Position numbers and translations under genes: made by a program. A stretch of 64,000 nucleotides of DNA from NCBI RefSeq assembly GCF_900102085.1, contig NZ_FMVM01000005.1, positions 186,001 to 250,000 on the forward strand, given 5' to 3'. This DNA comes from Paenibacillus polysaccharolyticus. Lineage in GTDB: Bacteria; Bacillota; Bacilli; Paenibacillales; Paenibacillaceae. This document shows positions 42,950-52,516 of the stretch, piece by piece. Below the pieces are notes generated by a model, which was not told the DNA's origin, ran no database searches, and was given only the letters and a program-made list of their open reading frames with translations. How positions within the stretch are numbered: the first letter of the stretch is position 1; every line of letters begins with the position of its first letter.

Positions 42950-43318
42950 ATGAGCTACGGAAATCGCATTGCTGAATTACGAGAACAGCGGGGACTTACT
43001 CAAGAAGAACTTGCGAACTCCATTCATATTACGAGAGCAGCTCTTTCCCACTACGAGAAAAACCGGCGCAAACCGGATTTCGAGGTGTTAACGCGGCTTG
43101 CTGACATTTTCGATGTGTCCATTGATTATTTGATTGGACGTACGAAACAAAGTGATGTGGTTATGGATGAAGACGTGCGTGAATTCGTGGATGCGCTTGA
43201 ATTGTCAGATAAGGAAGTGTTAGAGCGCTTTGATCTGATGATTGATGGTAAACCTTTAACAGAGGAAGAAGCTCGTCGTTTTATCGCTTTTGTACGAATG
43301 GAACGCAGTATGGATTAA
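42950..43318 (+). CDS. XRE family transcriptional regulator
   Basis: 122 residues. Helix-turn-helix RIAELREQRGLTQEELANSIHITRAALSHYEKNRRKPD (given here in pieces: LTQEELANSIHITRAAL, then SHYEKNRRKPDFEVL), followed by LADIFDVSIDYLIGRTK, the classic HTH_3 end. A C-terminal acidic helical part (about 75-122) probably dimerises. The recognition-helix region resembles that of PBSX Xre (SHYEN.R..PD), fitting the GATAC/GTATC sites upstream. GGGGG precedes ATG by 9 bases. Likely regulator of the divergent exopolysaccharide locus, by position and operator. Confidence 0.9.
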   Translation: MSYGNRIAELREQRGLTQEELANSIHITRAALSHYEKNRRKPDFEVLTRLADIFDVSIDYLIGRTKQSDVVMDEDVREFVDALELSDKEVLERFDLMIDGKPLTEEEARRFIAFVRMERSMD

Positions 43319-43339
43319 TCATGCTACACCCGAAAAGAA

Positions 43340-43388
43340 AACCCAGTTTCCGAGTACTTCCTGCTCCGGTTTCTGGGCCTTTTTGTGT
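43340..43388 (+). terminator. Intrinsic terminator of the XRE gene
   Basis: CCCAG...CTGGG with inner CCGAG/CTCCGG pairing, then CCTTTTTGTG. Confidence 0.7.
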
Positions 43389-43424
43389 ATCATGATTTCC
43401 CTCCATTCCTTGGTGTGCAACGGC

Positions 43425-43577
43425 TCATGTACGCTTGTTGTCGGAGGATACGAAATGTTTCAAACGCTCCGGGTCGATTCCACATTGCAGTAAAACTTTC
43501 ATGATGTCCACTCGGGTTGCTTCGACTTTGTTACTTGTCGGCTTAGAATCGCCCATGTTTGGATGCTTCATCTTCAT
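43425..43577 (-). CDS. Possible small protein of unknown function
   Basis: 50 residues from ATG 43577 (GAGAGG nine bases upstream): MKMKHPNMGDSK, then a helical-looking VEATRVDIMKVLLQCGIDPERL. Charged, no membrane segment. Real-gene support is only the ribosome site and plausible composition; could be a chance frame. Confidence 0.4.
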   Translation of the reverse strand: MKMKHPNMGDSKPTSNKVEATRVDIMKVLLQCGIDPERLKHFVSSDNKRT

Positions 43578-43707
43578 TCCGCTAACCTCTCTTATCTTTA
43601 TACTTTCTCTGCACTCCAAAAACTAAACCTAATTATACTTTAGAACGTTCCTTGATGTTGTCGTCTCATGACGATAACGTTTTTTGAGCGGGTTCTAATT
43701 TTGTCGA

Positions 43708-43760
43708 AAGCAAAAAGGAGCCTTATAACGCCGTTCTGGCGGCTATAAGACTCCTTTTGT
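43708..43760 (-). terminator. Terminator downstream of gltA
   Basis: AAAAGGAGNCTTATA-type stem (43713-43727 with 43744-43758, inner CCG/CGG) followed by TTTTTGC on the minus strand. Also T-rich on the plus side, so bidirectional. Confidence 0.8.
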
Positions 43761-43798
43761 TTTAAATCTTTTCTTTTATTAGGAAAATAAACGAAACA

Positions 43799-46700
43799 TT
43801 ACCCTCCGGTGCGCGCAAGCTCACGCATATTTGCTTCAAATGCGGCCAGCAAAGCGGCTTCACCTGTCAGACCAGTTGCATGTACACGCTCGATCTGTTC
43901 CGTCATACGTTTGAAGTCCTTCGGAATGACACGTACGAATTGATTCAGGGAATCCTGCCATGTATCCAGGATACGCTGACCTGCATCACTTCCAGTGAGT
44001 GCTACGTGCCGTTGAATCATGCCAAGCAAATCTTCACTTTCAGAAGCATCCTCGACCCGCTCCAAAAGAACCATTTCCAGATTGCAACGTTGTAGGAATG
44101 TGCCTTTTGGATCATACACGTAAGCAATACCTCCAGACATCCCTGCTGCAAAGTTACGACCTGTATCGCCGAGTACTACGACACGCCCGCCTGTCATGTA
44201 TTCACAGCCATGATCGCCTACACCTTCAACAACCACTTTAGCTCCCGAGTTACGTACAGCGAAACGTTCTCCGGCAATACCGCGGATATACGCTTCCCCA
44301 CTAGTCGCCCCATATAAAGCAGTGTTTCCGATAATAATGTTATTCTCCGCTTCAAATGTCGCTTTTGGTGAAGGCATAACAATCAGCTTGCCTCCTGACA
44401 ATCCTTTACCCACGTAGTCGTTGGAATCTCCTTCAACCGTAAGTGTCATGCCTTTTGGTACAAAAGCACCAAAGCTTTGCCCAGCGGAGCCGACAAATTT
44501 AAATTTAACCGTATCCTCAGGCAAACCAGCAAGACCATACTTACGTGTAATCTCACTACCCAGGATGGTACCCACTGCACGGTTCACGTTGGTGATTGGC
44601 AGAACCGCTTCTACAGGTTGACCAGATTCAATAGCTGGCTGTGCGAGTGGCACGAGTTGTTGCATATCCAGCGTTTCTTCCAGTTGGTGATTCTGATGCT
44701 GTGTACGGTAACGTGCAGCGCCTTCTGGCAGTTCAGGCACATGTAGCAATACCGACAGATCCACACCTTTTTTCTTCCAGTGATCCACAGCTTCTACCGT
44801 TTCGAGGCAATCTGTACGTCCAACCATTTCCTGAATGGTACGGAATCCAAGATCAGCCATAATCTCACGCATGTCTTCAGCAACGAAACGCATAAAGTTT
44901 ACGACATGTTCAGGGTCTCCCATGTAGTTTTTACGCAGTTCCGGATTTTGTGTTGCCACACCAACTGGACAAGTATCCATTTGGCAGACACGCATCATGA
45001 TACAGCCCAGTGCAACGAGTGGTGCAGTAGAGAAACCATACTCTTCCGCTCCAAGCAACGCCGCAATCGCCAGGTCACGCCCGTTCAACATTTTACCATC
45101 CGTTTCAAGAACAACACGATCACGCAGGTTGTTCAGCATCAACGTTTGATGTGTCTCTGCAAGTCCAAGCTCCCACGGCATACCGGCATGACGGATGGAA
45201 CCTTGAGGAGATGCCCCTGTACCGCCGTCGTAACCGCTGACCAGGATAATGTCCGCACGACCTTTAGCTACACCTGCAGCAATCGTTCCGACACCCACTT
45301 CAGATACCAGCTTCACGTTAATTTCGGCACGCGGGTTAGCATTTTTCAAGTCATAGATCAACTCAGCCAAGTCCTCAATCGAATAGATATCGTGATGCGG
45401 TGGCGGTGAGATCAGACCTACACCTGGTGTAGAACCGCGAACTTCAGCTACCCAAGGATATACCTTACGACCTGGCAGCTGTCCGCCTTCACCTGGTTTA
45501 GCCCCTTGTGCCATTTTGATCTGAATCTCGTCAGCATTGACCAGATAGTTGGAAGTTACACCAAAACGTCCGGATGCAACTTGTTTGATCGCACTGCGAC
45601 GGGAATCCCCATTGCTGTCTTTCACGAAACGAGCTGGATCTTCTCCGCCCTCACCTGTGTTGGATTTACCGCCTACACGGTTCATGGCGATTGCCAAATC
45701 TTCGTGAGCTTCTTTACTGATCGAACCGAAGGACATTGCACCCGTTTTGAAACGACGCATGATGTTTTCCACCGATTCCACTTCTTCGAGCGGAATGGAT
45801 GCTCCGACCGGTTTCAGCTTCAGCATAGAGCGAATCGTAAGCAATTGATCATTCTCACCTTGTACGAGTTTGGAATACTTTTTGTACAGCTTGTAATCGC
45901 CCGTACGTACAGCATGTTGCAACGTGTGGATCGTTTGCGGGTTGAACAAATGTTCTTCCCCGTCATTACGCCATTGGTATTCACCGCCGGAATCCAGCAC
46001 TTTATCATTGCCATCTTTATCCGTGAAGGCACGGTTGTGATGTGTCAGCGCCTCTGCTGCTACTTCCTCCAGACCGATACCACCGATTCGTGAAGGTGTC
46101 CAAGTGAAGTAACGGTCAACGAAATCTGATTTTAGACCAACGGCTTCGAAAATTTGAGCACCGCGATACGATTGGATCGTGGAGATTCCCATTTTGGACA
46201 ATATTTTAATAACGCCTTTTGTTGCGGCTTTAATGTAGTTTTTAACGGCTTTCTCATGGGAAATACCGCGCAGCAAACCTTGCTGAATCATATCATCCAG
46301 CGTTTCAAATGCCAGATAAGGGTTAACCGCACTTACGCCATAACCCAGAAGCAATGCGTAGTGATGAATGTCACGCGGTTCTCCCGATTCGAGCAAAATG
46401 CTGACTTTTGTTCTTGTACCCTGACGAATCAGATGGTGATGCAGACCTGCTACAGCCAGCAATGCCGGGATTGCTGCATTCTCGGCATCCACACCGCGGT
46501 CAGACAAGATCAGAATATTATGTCCTTTGTCGATGACACGGTCTGCCGCTTCAAAGAGCAAGTCCATTGCTTTACGCAACCCTTCTGCTCCCTCTGCAGC
46601 GGTGAAGAAGATCGGGATTGTCATGGAACGGAAGCCCGGACGACGAACGTGGCGGATCTTCGCAAAGTCTTCATTAGACAATACCGGTGTATCCAGACGA

Positions 46701-48397
46701 ATCTGGCGACAGCTCTCCGGTTCAGGGTTAAGCAGGTTACGCTCCGGACCAATCGTTGTCGCTGTAGAGGTAACGATCTCTTCACGAATCGCGTCAATCG
46801 GCGGATTGGTTACCTGTGCAAACATCTGTTTAAAGTAGTTATACAGACGTTGCGGACGATCTGACAGAACAGCCAGCGGTGCGTCATACCCCATGGAACC
46901 TGTAGCTTCCATCCCTGTAGATGCCATTGGCTCCAGCACTTTGCGCAGTTCTTCAAATGTATATCCGTAAGCCAGTTGAAGTTGCGTAACATTGTCATGT
47001 TTAGGGTCTGGAAGCTCCGGTGCTTCCGGCAACTCGTTCAGATCCATCAAGTGCTCTTCAAGCCAATCCTCATAAGGATTCTCTGCAGCGATGAGTGCTT
47101 TGACTTCTTCATCAGAGATGATACGGCCCTCTTGAGTATCTACAAGCAACATCCGTCCTGGACGCAGACGATCTTTGTACAGAATGTCTTCCGGTGCGAT
47201 ATCCAGAACACCGACTTCGGAAGAAAGAATGATTCGGTCATCCTTCGTTACATAATAACGGGCAGGTCGCAAACCGTTACGGTCAAGCGTAGCACCGATC
47301 TGTAAACCGTCTGTAAATGCCATAGCCGCAGGGCCATCCCATGGCTCCATCATCGTGCTGTGGTATTCATAGAATGCCTTTTTCGCAGGGTCCATCCCTT
47401 CATCAGTGCTCCATGGCTCAGGAACCATCATCATCGCCACGTGTGGCAGGGAGCGTCCGCTTAGGTACAGGAATTCCAGTGTGTTGTCAAACATTGCTGT
47501 ATCTGAACCGTCCGGATTAATAACCGGTTTTACTTTCGCAATATCATCACCGAACAGTTCGCTTTCGAACAAGGACTGACGTGCATGCATCCAGTTCACA
47601 TTACCTCGCATCGTGTTGATCTCACCGTTGTGGATCATGAAACGATACGGGTGAGCACGCTCCCAGCTCGGGAAGGTGTTCGTACTGAAACGAGAGTGTA
47701 CGAGTGCAATCGCTGACTCAACCAGTTCTTCCTGCAAATCCAGATAGAACTTGCCGACCTGCTCGGTTGTCAACATGCCTTTGTAGACCACTTTACGGCA
47801 TGACAAACTCGGCAAGTAGAATGACTCTCCTTCCGCCTCGTCTGCCGAATAACGAATGGCCAGTTCAGCACGTCTGCGAATGACATACAATTTGCGTTCA
47901 AATGCAAGCTCATCCTTCACTTCATCCGATCTTCCGATAAATACCTGACGTACATAAGGCTTCGCTGCCAATGCAGAACGGCCCAGCATCTCATCATACG
48001 TAGGTACATCCCGGAAGCCCAGGAAGGTCTGTCCTTCTTCTTCAATAATCTTCTTCAGGCTCTCTTCATGTGCAGTACGGACTGCCGGATCATGAGACAG
48101 GAACAACATGCCCACGCCATAGAATCCCTGTTCAGGCAATGCAAAACCGAGTCGATCTGCTTCCTTTGCAAAATAACGATGTGGAATCTGAATCAGGATG
48201 CCTGCTCCGTCACCGGAATTCGGTTCACTTCCCTGACCCCCACGGTGCTCCATATTACTGAGCATGGTCAGTGCTTGACTAACGATATCGTGTGAAGGTA
48301 CTCCTTTGATGTTGGCAACAAAACCCATACCACATGCATCTTTTTCGAATTGTGGGTCATACAGACCTTGTTTTGGAGGTAATCCGATGTGTCTCAT
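43799..48397 (-). CDS. gltA: Glutamate synthase (NADPH), large subunit
   Basis: Transfers the glutamine amide to 2-oxoglutarate. From ATG 48397 it has 1,532 residues. The class II amidotransferase nucleophile is Cys22 in EKDACGMGF, exposed after loss of a 21-residue leader. FMN-binding central domain, the Fe-S cysteines in [12 protein letters not shown] (near residue 1,100), and the C-terminal beta-helix with [21 protein letters not shown]. The frame is open 240 bases further upstream, but that would bury the nucleophile. No small subunit (gltB) follows; a terminator does, so it is encoded elsewhere. Confidence 0.96.
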   Translation of the reverse strand: MRHIGLPPKQGLYDPQFEKDACGMGFVANIKGVPSHDIVSQALTMLSNMEHRGGQGSEPNSGDGAGILIQIPHRYFAKEADRLGFALPEQGFYGVGMLFLSHDPAVRTAHEESLKKIIEEEGQTFLGFRDVPTYDEMLGRSALAAKPYVRQVFIGRSDEVKDELAFERKLYVIRRRAELAIRYSADEAEGESFYLPSLSCRKVVYKGMLTTEQVGKFYLDLQEELVESAIALVHSRFSTNTFPSWERAHPYRFMIHNGEINTMRGNVNWMHARQSLFESELFGDDIAKVKPVINPDGSDTAMFDNTLEFLYLSGRSLPHVAMMMVPEPWSTDEGMDPAKKAFYEYHSTMMEPWDGPAAMAFTDGLQIGATLDRNGLRPARYYVTKDDRIILSSEVGVLDIAPEDILYKDRLRPGRMLLVDTQEGRIISDEEVKALIAAENPYEDWLEEHLMDLNELPEAPELPDPKHDNVTQLQLAYGYTFEELRKVLEPMASTGMEATGSMGYDAPLAVLSDRPQRLYNYFKQMFAQVTNPPIDAIREEIVTSTATTIGPERNLLNPEPESCRQIRLDTPVLSNEDFAKIRHVRRPGFRSMTIPIFFTAAEGAEGLRKAMDLLFEAADRVIDKGHNILILSDRGVDAENAAIPALLAVAGLHHHLIRQGTRTKVSILLESGEPRDIHHYALLLGYGVSAVNPYLAFETLDDMIQQGLLRGISHEKAVKNYIKAATKGVIKILSKMGISTIQSYRGAQIFEAVGLKSDFVDRYFTWTPSRIGGIGLEEVAAEALTHHNRAFTDKDGNDKVLDSGGEYQWRNDGEEHLFNPQTIHTLQHAVRTGDYKLYKKYSKLVQGENDQLLTIRSMLKLKPVGASIPLEEVESVENIMRRFKTGAMSFGSISKEAHEDLAIAMNRVGGKSNTGEGGEDPARFVKDSNGDSRRSAIKQVASGRFGVTSNYLVNADEIQIKMAQGAKPGEGGQLPGRKVYPWVAEVRGSTPGVGLISPPPHHDIYSIEDLAELIYDLKNANPRAEINVKLVSEVGVGTIAAGVAKGRADIILVSGYDGGTGASPQGSIRHAGMPWELGLAETHQTLMLNNLRDRVVLETDGKMLNGRDLAIAALLGAEEYGFSTAPLVALGCIMMRVCQMDTCPVGVATQNPELRKNYMGDPEHVVNFMRFVAEDMREIMADLGFRTIQEMVGRTDCLETVEAVDHWKKKGVDLSVLLHVPELPEGAARYRTQHQNHQLEETLDMQQLVPLAQPAIESGQPVEAVLPITNVNRAVGTILGSEITRKYGLAGLPEDTVKFKFVGSAGQSFGAFVPKGMTLTVEGDSNDYVGKGLSGGKLIVMPSPKATFEAENNIIIGNTALYGATSGEAYIRGIAGERFAVRNSGAKVVVEGVGDHGCEYMTGGRVVVLGDTGRNFAAGMSGGIAYVYDPKGTFLQRCNLEMVLLERVEDASESEDLLGMIQRHVALTGSDAGQRILDTWQDSLNQFVRVIPKDFKRMTEQIERVHATGLTGEAALLAAFEANMRELARTGG

Positions 48398-48660
48398 GGA
48401 ACGCAACCTTTCTATAATGAAGTATTTCGGAAAGATCAAGAACATAACAACAGGCAACATTGAAACGGGAGGAGCTGGCATTTCGCTTGCGATAAGCCTG
48501 CCTGCTGAGATGGAGAGGTGATAGCTTGAGCCATCTGTTGTAAGCCTGGTATTGCGGTAAAGACCGCGATTATTGCGAAGGACTGAATCCGGTGATCCGG
48601 TAACAGCATATATACAACAATATGTAGCCGCTGGCACGACTACTCAAGATGGAGCGACGT
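48398..48660 (-). promoter_or_regulatory. Long structured 5' leader of gltA
   Basis: About 280 untranslated bases between the promoter and start codon. It has hairpins GCGGT-CTTT-ACCGC (48554-48567) and the palindrome CCGGATCACCGG (48590-48601). I do not recognise a known riboswitch or T-box in it. No T-tract terminator is seen. Confidence 0.4.
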
Positions 48661-48679
48661 TTTTTGATATAGTTCTATT

Positions 48680-48708
48680 ATTTTAACACCGACCTAACAT
48701 CAGCGCAA
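48680..48708 (-). promoter_or_regulatory. Promoter of gltA
   Basis: Minus strand TTGCGC (48703-48708), 17-base spacer, TAAAAT (48680-48685). A GltC or GlnR/TnrA box is not clear. Confidence 0.5.
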
Positions 48709-48944
48709 TTTAAACTTTTTAATACCTCTGATAAGAATTGCTTTGCAGTACAGCTTTAGTGTATTGACGTTTAAAAACATCTCTTTTTCGAATAATTATA
48801 CACATTTTATAGCAGAGCACAACTGATTTTAATTGCTGATAAAAGAAAATCGTTCCATATCCAGCCTACGTTTGACCATATTTTCGCAATTTTCATGCTT
48901 CAGCTTCCAATATAACTTTCTATTTTCATACTATTGAATACAAA

Positions 48945-48978
48945 ATAGCCTGCAGCTTAATTTCGCGCCGCAGGCCAT
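48945..48978 (-). terminator. Probable terminator of the YhgE/Pip gene
   Basis: GCCTGC (48948-48953) and GCAGGC (48970-48975) with extra GC pairs, followed on the minus strand by TATTTTG. A modest T-tract. The rest of 48709-49075 shows no gene. Confidence 0.5.
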
Positions 48979-49075
48979 TTGTACTATTTGACTACTATAT
49001 TGCATAATTTCGATACATATGCTTTAACTTTTTTTGCAGAAAGTTGTGCGAATTGTCGTCTTGCTTCATTAAATA

Positions 49076-51358
49076 TTATACAGTCAAAGCCTGACCGCTC
49101 TCGGCAACTTCAGCTTCTCTCTTAGTACGTCGGCCGTTCAGGAGGAAGTACGTTAGCGTAAGCAACACAGATATAGCTGCATAGACGCTCAATATTTCAG
49201 CCTGATGCCACATCACATTGAAGTTACCGCTGGAGACAACGGCTCTGAGACCCATAATGCTGTGTGTCATTGGTAGCCACTGACTAATGGATTGCAGCCA
49301 TGAAGGAATCAGTTCTACTGGGAATGTACCCGCACTTCCTGCAAGCTGGAAGACCAATAACAAGATGATTACATAACGTCCAGGCAGATCTAGCCAAGTA
49401 ACCAGCGCCTGAACGATCAGCATGAAGGTTAGACCCGTTATAATCGTAAACAGATAAAACAGTCCTGTACTATGTGTCTCTAATCCGAGACCGTATAGCA
49501 TAAAGCTTGCTACAATAACCGACTGGAAGATGCTCACCGAACCAAATATCAGCGTGCGGCTTACGAAACGATTCCAGCCTGTTGCTCCAGGTACAGACGT
49601 TTCACGCATTTTCAGAACGATGGTAGAGATCAGTGATCCTACAAACAGACCGATGGACAGGAAAAATGGTGTCATGCCTGTTCCGTAATTACTTACGTTT
49701 TCTGCCTTGTTCTCGGAAGAGCTAACCGGTTCTGCAAACATATTGACAACTTCATCTGTTTTCTTCACTTTGGATGTTTTCTGAGCAGCATCTTTAAGCT
49801 TCGTTGCCAGTTCACCAGAACCGTCTTTCAGTTCTGTAAGGCCATTAGCCAGTTTACCGGCTCCGTCACCCAGCTGTTTGGAACCGTCAGCCAGAGATGA
49901 AACACCGCCGCTAAGTTTACCAACACCTGTCTGCAATGCTGCTGTACCTGTACCTAGCTGTTTCGCACCAGTTGCCAGTTGTGTACCGCCTGTAGCTGCT
50001 TCACCTAATTTGCTACTGAATTGTTGCAAGCCGCCTGAGAGTTTGGCTCCGCCCTGACTAAGCTGTCCGGCACCTGCAAGCAGTTGCTTCTGTCCATCAA
50101 CCAGTTGACTTGCACCTGCAAGCAATTGTTGTTGGCCTCCATGCAGTTCAGTTGCGCCAGCAGCCAGCTGCTGATTACCTTGGTGGAGTTGATCCGCGCC
50201 TTGTGCCAGCTTCTGCTCGCTCTCATGTAGCTGTGTACTACCGTCAGCAACAGCCTGACTCGCTGCTATCAGCTTTTGAACATCGGCGCTTGCTGCCAGT
50301 TCCGGGTTGCTTGCGGCCAGTTGTTTCAATCCAGCTGCTACTCCCTGTGCGCCATCGGCAACTTTACTGCTACCATCCACAGCGGATTGCAGGCCGGTTG
50401 CCAATGTTCCACTGCCCTGAACTGCTGATTGCAGTCCGTCAGACAGCTTCGCACTGCCTTGTTCCGATGATTGCAGACCTGCTTGTAGCTTGTTTGTGCC
50501 ATCCAATGAAGATTGCAGGCCGGAGGCCAGCTTGTCGCTTCCTTCTTTCAACTGGTCAGCACCACTTTGAAGCTGACCCGTAGCTGCCTCATGAAGTTGC
50601 TGTAAACCTGAAACTAGACTTGTCGTTCCATTTTCAAGTTTGGAAGCTCCATTATGCAGCGCAGTAACTCCGTTACTTAACGGAGCTAGTCCATCCTGAA
50701 GTTTCAACGTGCCGGATGCAAGCTTAGCCAGATTATCTTTAAGTTTCACAGCACCGTCGTCGAGTTTTCCAGCACCTGTCTTCAAATCTCCGGCACCGTC
50801 ACCTGCTTCAGCCAAGCCATCCGACACTTCGGAGAACTTATCTAACAGCGTCTCTGCATAAGACTCTGTAACTTTGGCTGAAACTTTAGCCTTCAGATCT
50901 TTAATTGCCGTTTTACCGATTTGCGCACCTACAAAGTTGTAATTACCGTTCGGCTCATAGATCAAGTCCGCTGGTGCAGGCTTATCATCCAGCAATGTTG
51001 TAGCTTGGGACGAGAAGTTCTCTGGAATCGTAATCTGCATGTAATACTTGTCGTTTTGCATGCCGTCCTTTGCCTGAGCGGCACCCACAAAGTCCCATTT
51101 AAAATCTTTATTTTTCTTCAGTTCATCAATAAGGTCTTTACCTACATGAAGTGACTTTCCTTCCAGTTCGGCTCCTTTATCAAGGTTAACTACGGCTACC
51201 GGGAGTTTATCAACACGACCGTATGGGTCCCAGTAAGCCGCCAAATAAATGCCGCTGTACAGGATCGGTATAAATAATATCGCAATTACAGGGATCAACA
51301 CCTTCGGGTTTCTCACGGCTGATCCCAAATCCTTGAAAAACACGTTTAATGATTTCAT
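49076..51358 (-). CDS. YhgE/Pip family membrane protein with long heptad-repeat domain
   Basis: 760 residues. A membrane helix at about 17-37, an extracytoplasmic N-terminal domain, then about 350 residues (195-545) of GAxxLxx-type heptads (such as LxxGaxqLxxGl) predicting a very long coiled or beta-helical stalk, then five or six helices at 570-745 as in ABC-2 permeases. This is the YhgE/Pip architecture, named from the Lactococcus phage-infection protein; EsaA of type VII secretion is related. A TetR gene lies just upstream with shared operator-like sites. No Esx genes are near. Confidence 0.9.
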   Translation of the reverse strand: MKSLNVFFKDLGSAVRNPKVLIPVIAILFIPILYSGIYLAAYWDPYGRVDKLPVAVVNLDKGAELEGKSLHVGKDLIDELKKNKDFKWDFVGAAQAKDGMQNDKYYMQITIPENFSSQATTLLDDKPAPADLIYEPNGNYNFVGAQIGKTAIKDLKAKVSAKVTESYAETLLDKFSEVSDGLAEAGDGAGDLKTGAGKLDDGAVKLKDNLAKLASGTLKLQDGLAPLSNGVTALHNGASKLENGTTSLVSGLQQLHEAATGQLQSGADQLKEGSDKLASGLQSSLDGTNKLQAGLQSSEQGSAKLSDGLQSAVQGSGTLATGLQSAVDGSSKVADGAQGVAAGLKQLAASNPELAASADVQKLIAASQAVADGSTQLHESEQKLAQGADQLHQGNQQLAAGATELHGGQQQLLAGASQLVDGQKQLLAGAGQLSQGGAKLSGGLQQFSSKLGEAATGGTQLATGAKQLGTGTAALQTGVGKLSGGVSSLADGSKQLGDGAGKLANGLTELKDGSGELATKLKDAAQKTSKVKKTDEVVNMFAEPVSSSENKAENVSNYGTGMTPFFLSIGLFVGSLISTIVLKMRETSVPGATGWNRFVSRTLIFGSVSIFQSVIVASFMLYGLGLETHSTGLFYLFTIITGLTFMLIVQALVTWLDLPGRYVIILLLVFQLAGSAGTFPVELIPSWLQSISQWLPMTHSIMGLRAVVSSGNFNVMWHQAEILSVYAAISVLLTLTYFLLNGRRTKREAEVAESGQALTV

Positions 51359-51452
51359 GTCATTTTCTCCCCTTAATCTCTCTGCTAGACAGCAGGAATA
51401 ACCAATATGAAAACAGAATGAAAAACTCTGGTATTTTTACCGAAATACGTGA

Positions 51453-51475
51453 TGACCAATTCTCTCAAACGGTCA
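51453..51475 (-). promoter_or_regulatory. TetR-type operator upstream of the YhgE/Pip gene
   Basis: TGACCA (51453-51458) and CGGTCA (51470-51475) form an inverted repeat of TGACC half-sites. The same half-sites occur before the tetR gene at 52165-52195. Confidence 0.55.
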
Positions 51476-51516
51476 GTTTAGAGCAAAAAACAAACCTGTC
51501 TTTCGACAAGCAAGTT

Positions 51517-52107
51517 TCAATCAACAGAACTTATCGCAGCTATGCCTTCCATTAAGAAAAGACGAAAGTAGTTCTTGATTTCCTCTTTGCTAAGCGGATC
51601 ATGATGTTTACTCCAGTCCGAAGTTAATGCAATATACAATCGAATCATCATAAAAGCGACAACTTGCGGATCGCAATCGCGTATTTCTCCCCCAGCTCTG
51701 GCTTTCTCCAGTTCACGGGACAGAAAATCGGAAATGACCTTCTCGACTTTTTCCAGACCTTCTTTGGCCTGTAACGTTCCAAAATCCTTCAACTCCTGTG
51801 ACAACTTCACGAGCAACTCGTGATCACGGCGGAATTCCAACAGCGCATCGAGCACACGAAACAGATTATCAAAAAAAGCACTTTCCTGATGCACTTCACG
51901 TTGCGCAATGTTTTTCATCTCCTGTATGACTTCCACCAGGATTTGATCAAACAGCTGTTCTTTATTGGTGAAAAAGGTGTAGATCGTGCCTTTGCCTACA
52001 TTGGCGATCTTGGCTACTTGATCCATCGTAGTCGCTTTGTATCCAAACATGGCAAACGACTGGGCGGCTGCATGAATCACCTGCTGTCTCCTGTCGATCG
52101 GAGCCAT
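51517..52107 (-). CDS. TetR/AcrR family transcriptional regulator
   Basis: 196 residues from ATG 52107, which has AAGGAGGGG upstream; the frame is open a further 41 codons but lacks a ribosome site. Helix-turn-helix RRQQVIHAAAQSFAMFGYKATTMDQVA with VGKGTIYTFFTNKEQLF is family-typical (in short, AAQSFAMFGYKATTMDQVAK). The ligand domain follows. It sits just upstream of the YhgE/Pip gene on the same strand; both have matching operators, so it probably represses itself and that gene. Confidence 0.92.
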   Translation of the reverse strand: MAPIDRRQQVIHAAAQSFAMFGYKATTMDQVAKIANVGKGTIYTFFTNKEQLFDQILVEVIQEMKNIAQREVHQESAFFDNLFRVLDALLEFRRDHELLVKLSQELKDFGTLQAKEGLEKVEKVISDFLSRELEKARAGGEIRDCDPQVVAFMMIRLYIALTSDWSKHHDPLSKEEIKNYFRLFLMEGIAAISSVD

Positions 52108-52164
52108 TTTATCCCCTCCTTGCTTCATATAATGTGACGGGTAATTCCATCGCTCTCTATAAAA

Positions 52165-52195
52165 TGACCAAAAATACAAATTGGTCATTCGGTCA
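52165..52195 (-). promoter_or_regulatory. TetR-type operator upstream of tetR
   Basis: TGACCA (52165-52170) and TGGTCA (52182-52187) form an inverted repeat; a further CGGTCA (52190-52195) gives two GGTCA repeats 8 bases apart. These are likely autoregulatory sites. Confidence 0.6.
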
Positions 52196-52516
52196 AAAAC
52201 TACAATATCACCTTGAAAATAAGAATGCAAGCCTAATAATAAAAAAATGTATTAATATTTTTTAACCGAAATGCAGTGGAAACTGTCAGCGTCGTCGTCT
52301 ATAGTGTAAGATGACTCAAACAATCCGCATATAACTGAAGTTTGCTGTCTCAAATCAGGTTATACGGTGTAAATATTTTTGGATGAAACATGATTCCGTG
52401 TTTTGCTGTATATTCATTAGTAACAAACCTAGCATAACTGTCCCTACTTAAAACGTACGAAACTGTTCTCATTCAAATTTTAATTTTAACTCAAACTTAT
52501 GAATAAAGGTGAACTC
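52196..52516. other. Intergenic region between divergent tetR and the UgtP-like gene
   Basis: AT-rich, with promoters expected in both directions. No convincing -35/-10 pair, gene or repeat seen beyond the operators listed. Confidence 0.35.

Noticed and set aside
42950..43318. XRE gene as part of a prophage
   Set aside because: The operator and recognition helix recall PBSX Xre, but there are no integrase, structural or lysis genes anywhere in the window.
45506..46864. Long plus-strand frames (195 and 236 codons) inside gltA
   Set aside because: Antisense shadows of a highly conserved gene, with Cys/His/Phe-rich low-plausibility products.
48398..48637. In-frame 80-codon N-terminal extension of gltA
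   Set aside because: GltA must expose Cys22 after a short propeptide; an extra 80 residues would prevent this, and a ribosome site precedes the ATG at 48397.
49500..50800. Repetitive DNA in the YhgE/Pip gene as a tandem-repeat or CRISPR-like array
   Set aside because: Repeats are degenerate at DNA level and in frame with a heptad protein pattern, so this is coding repetition.
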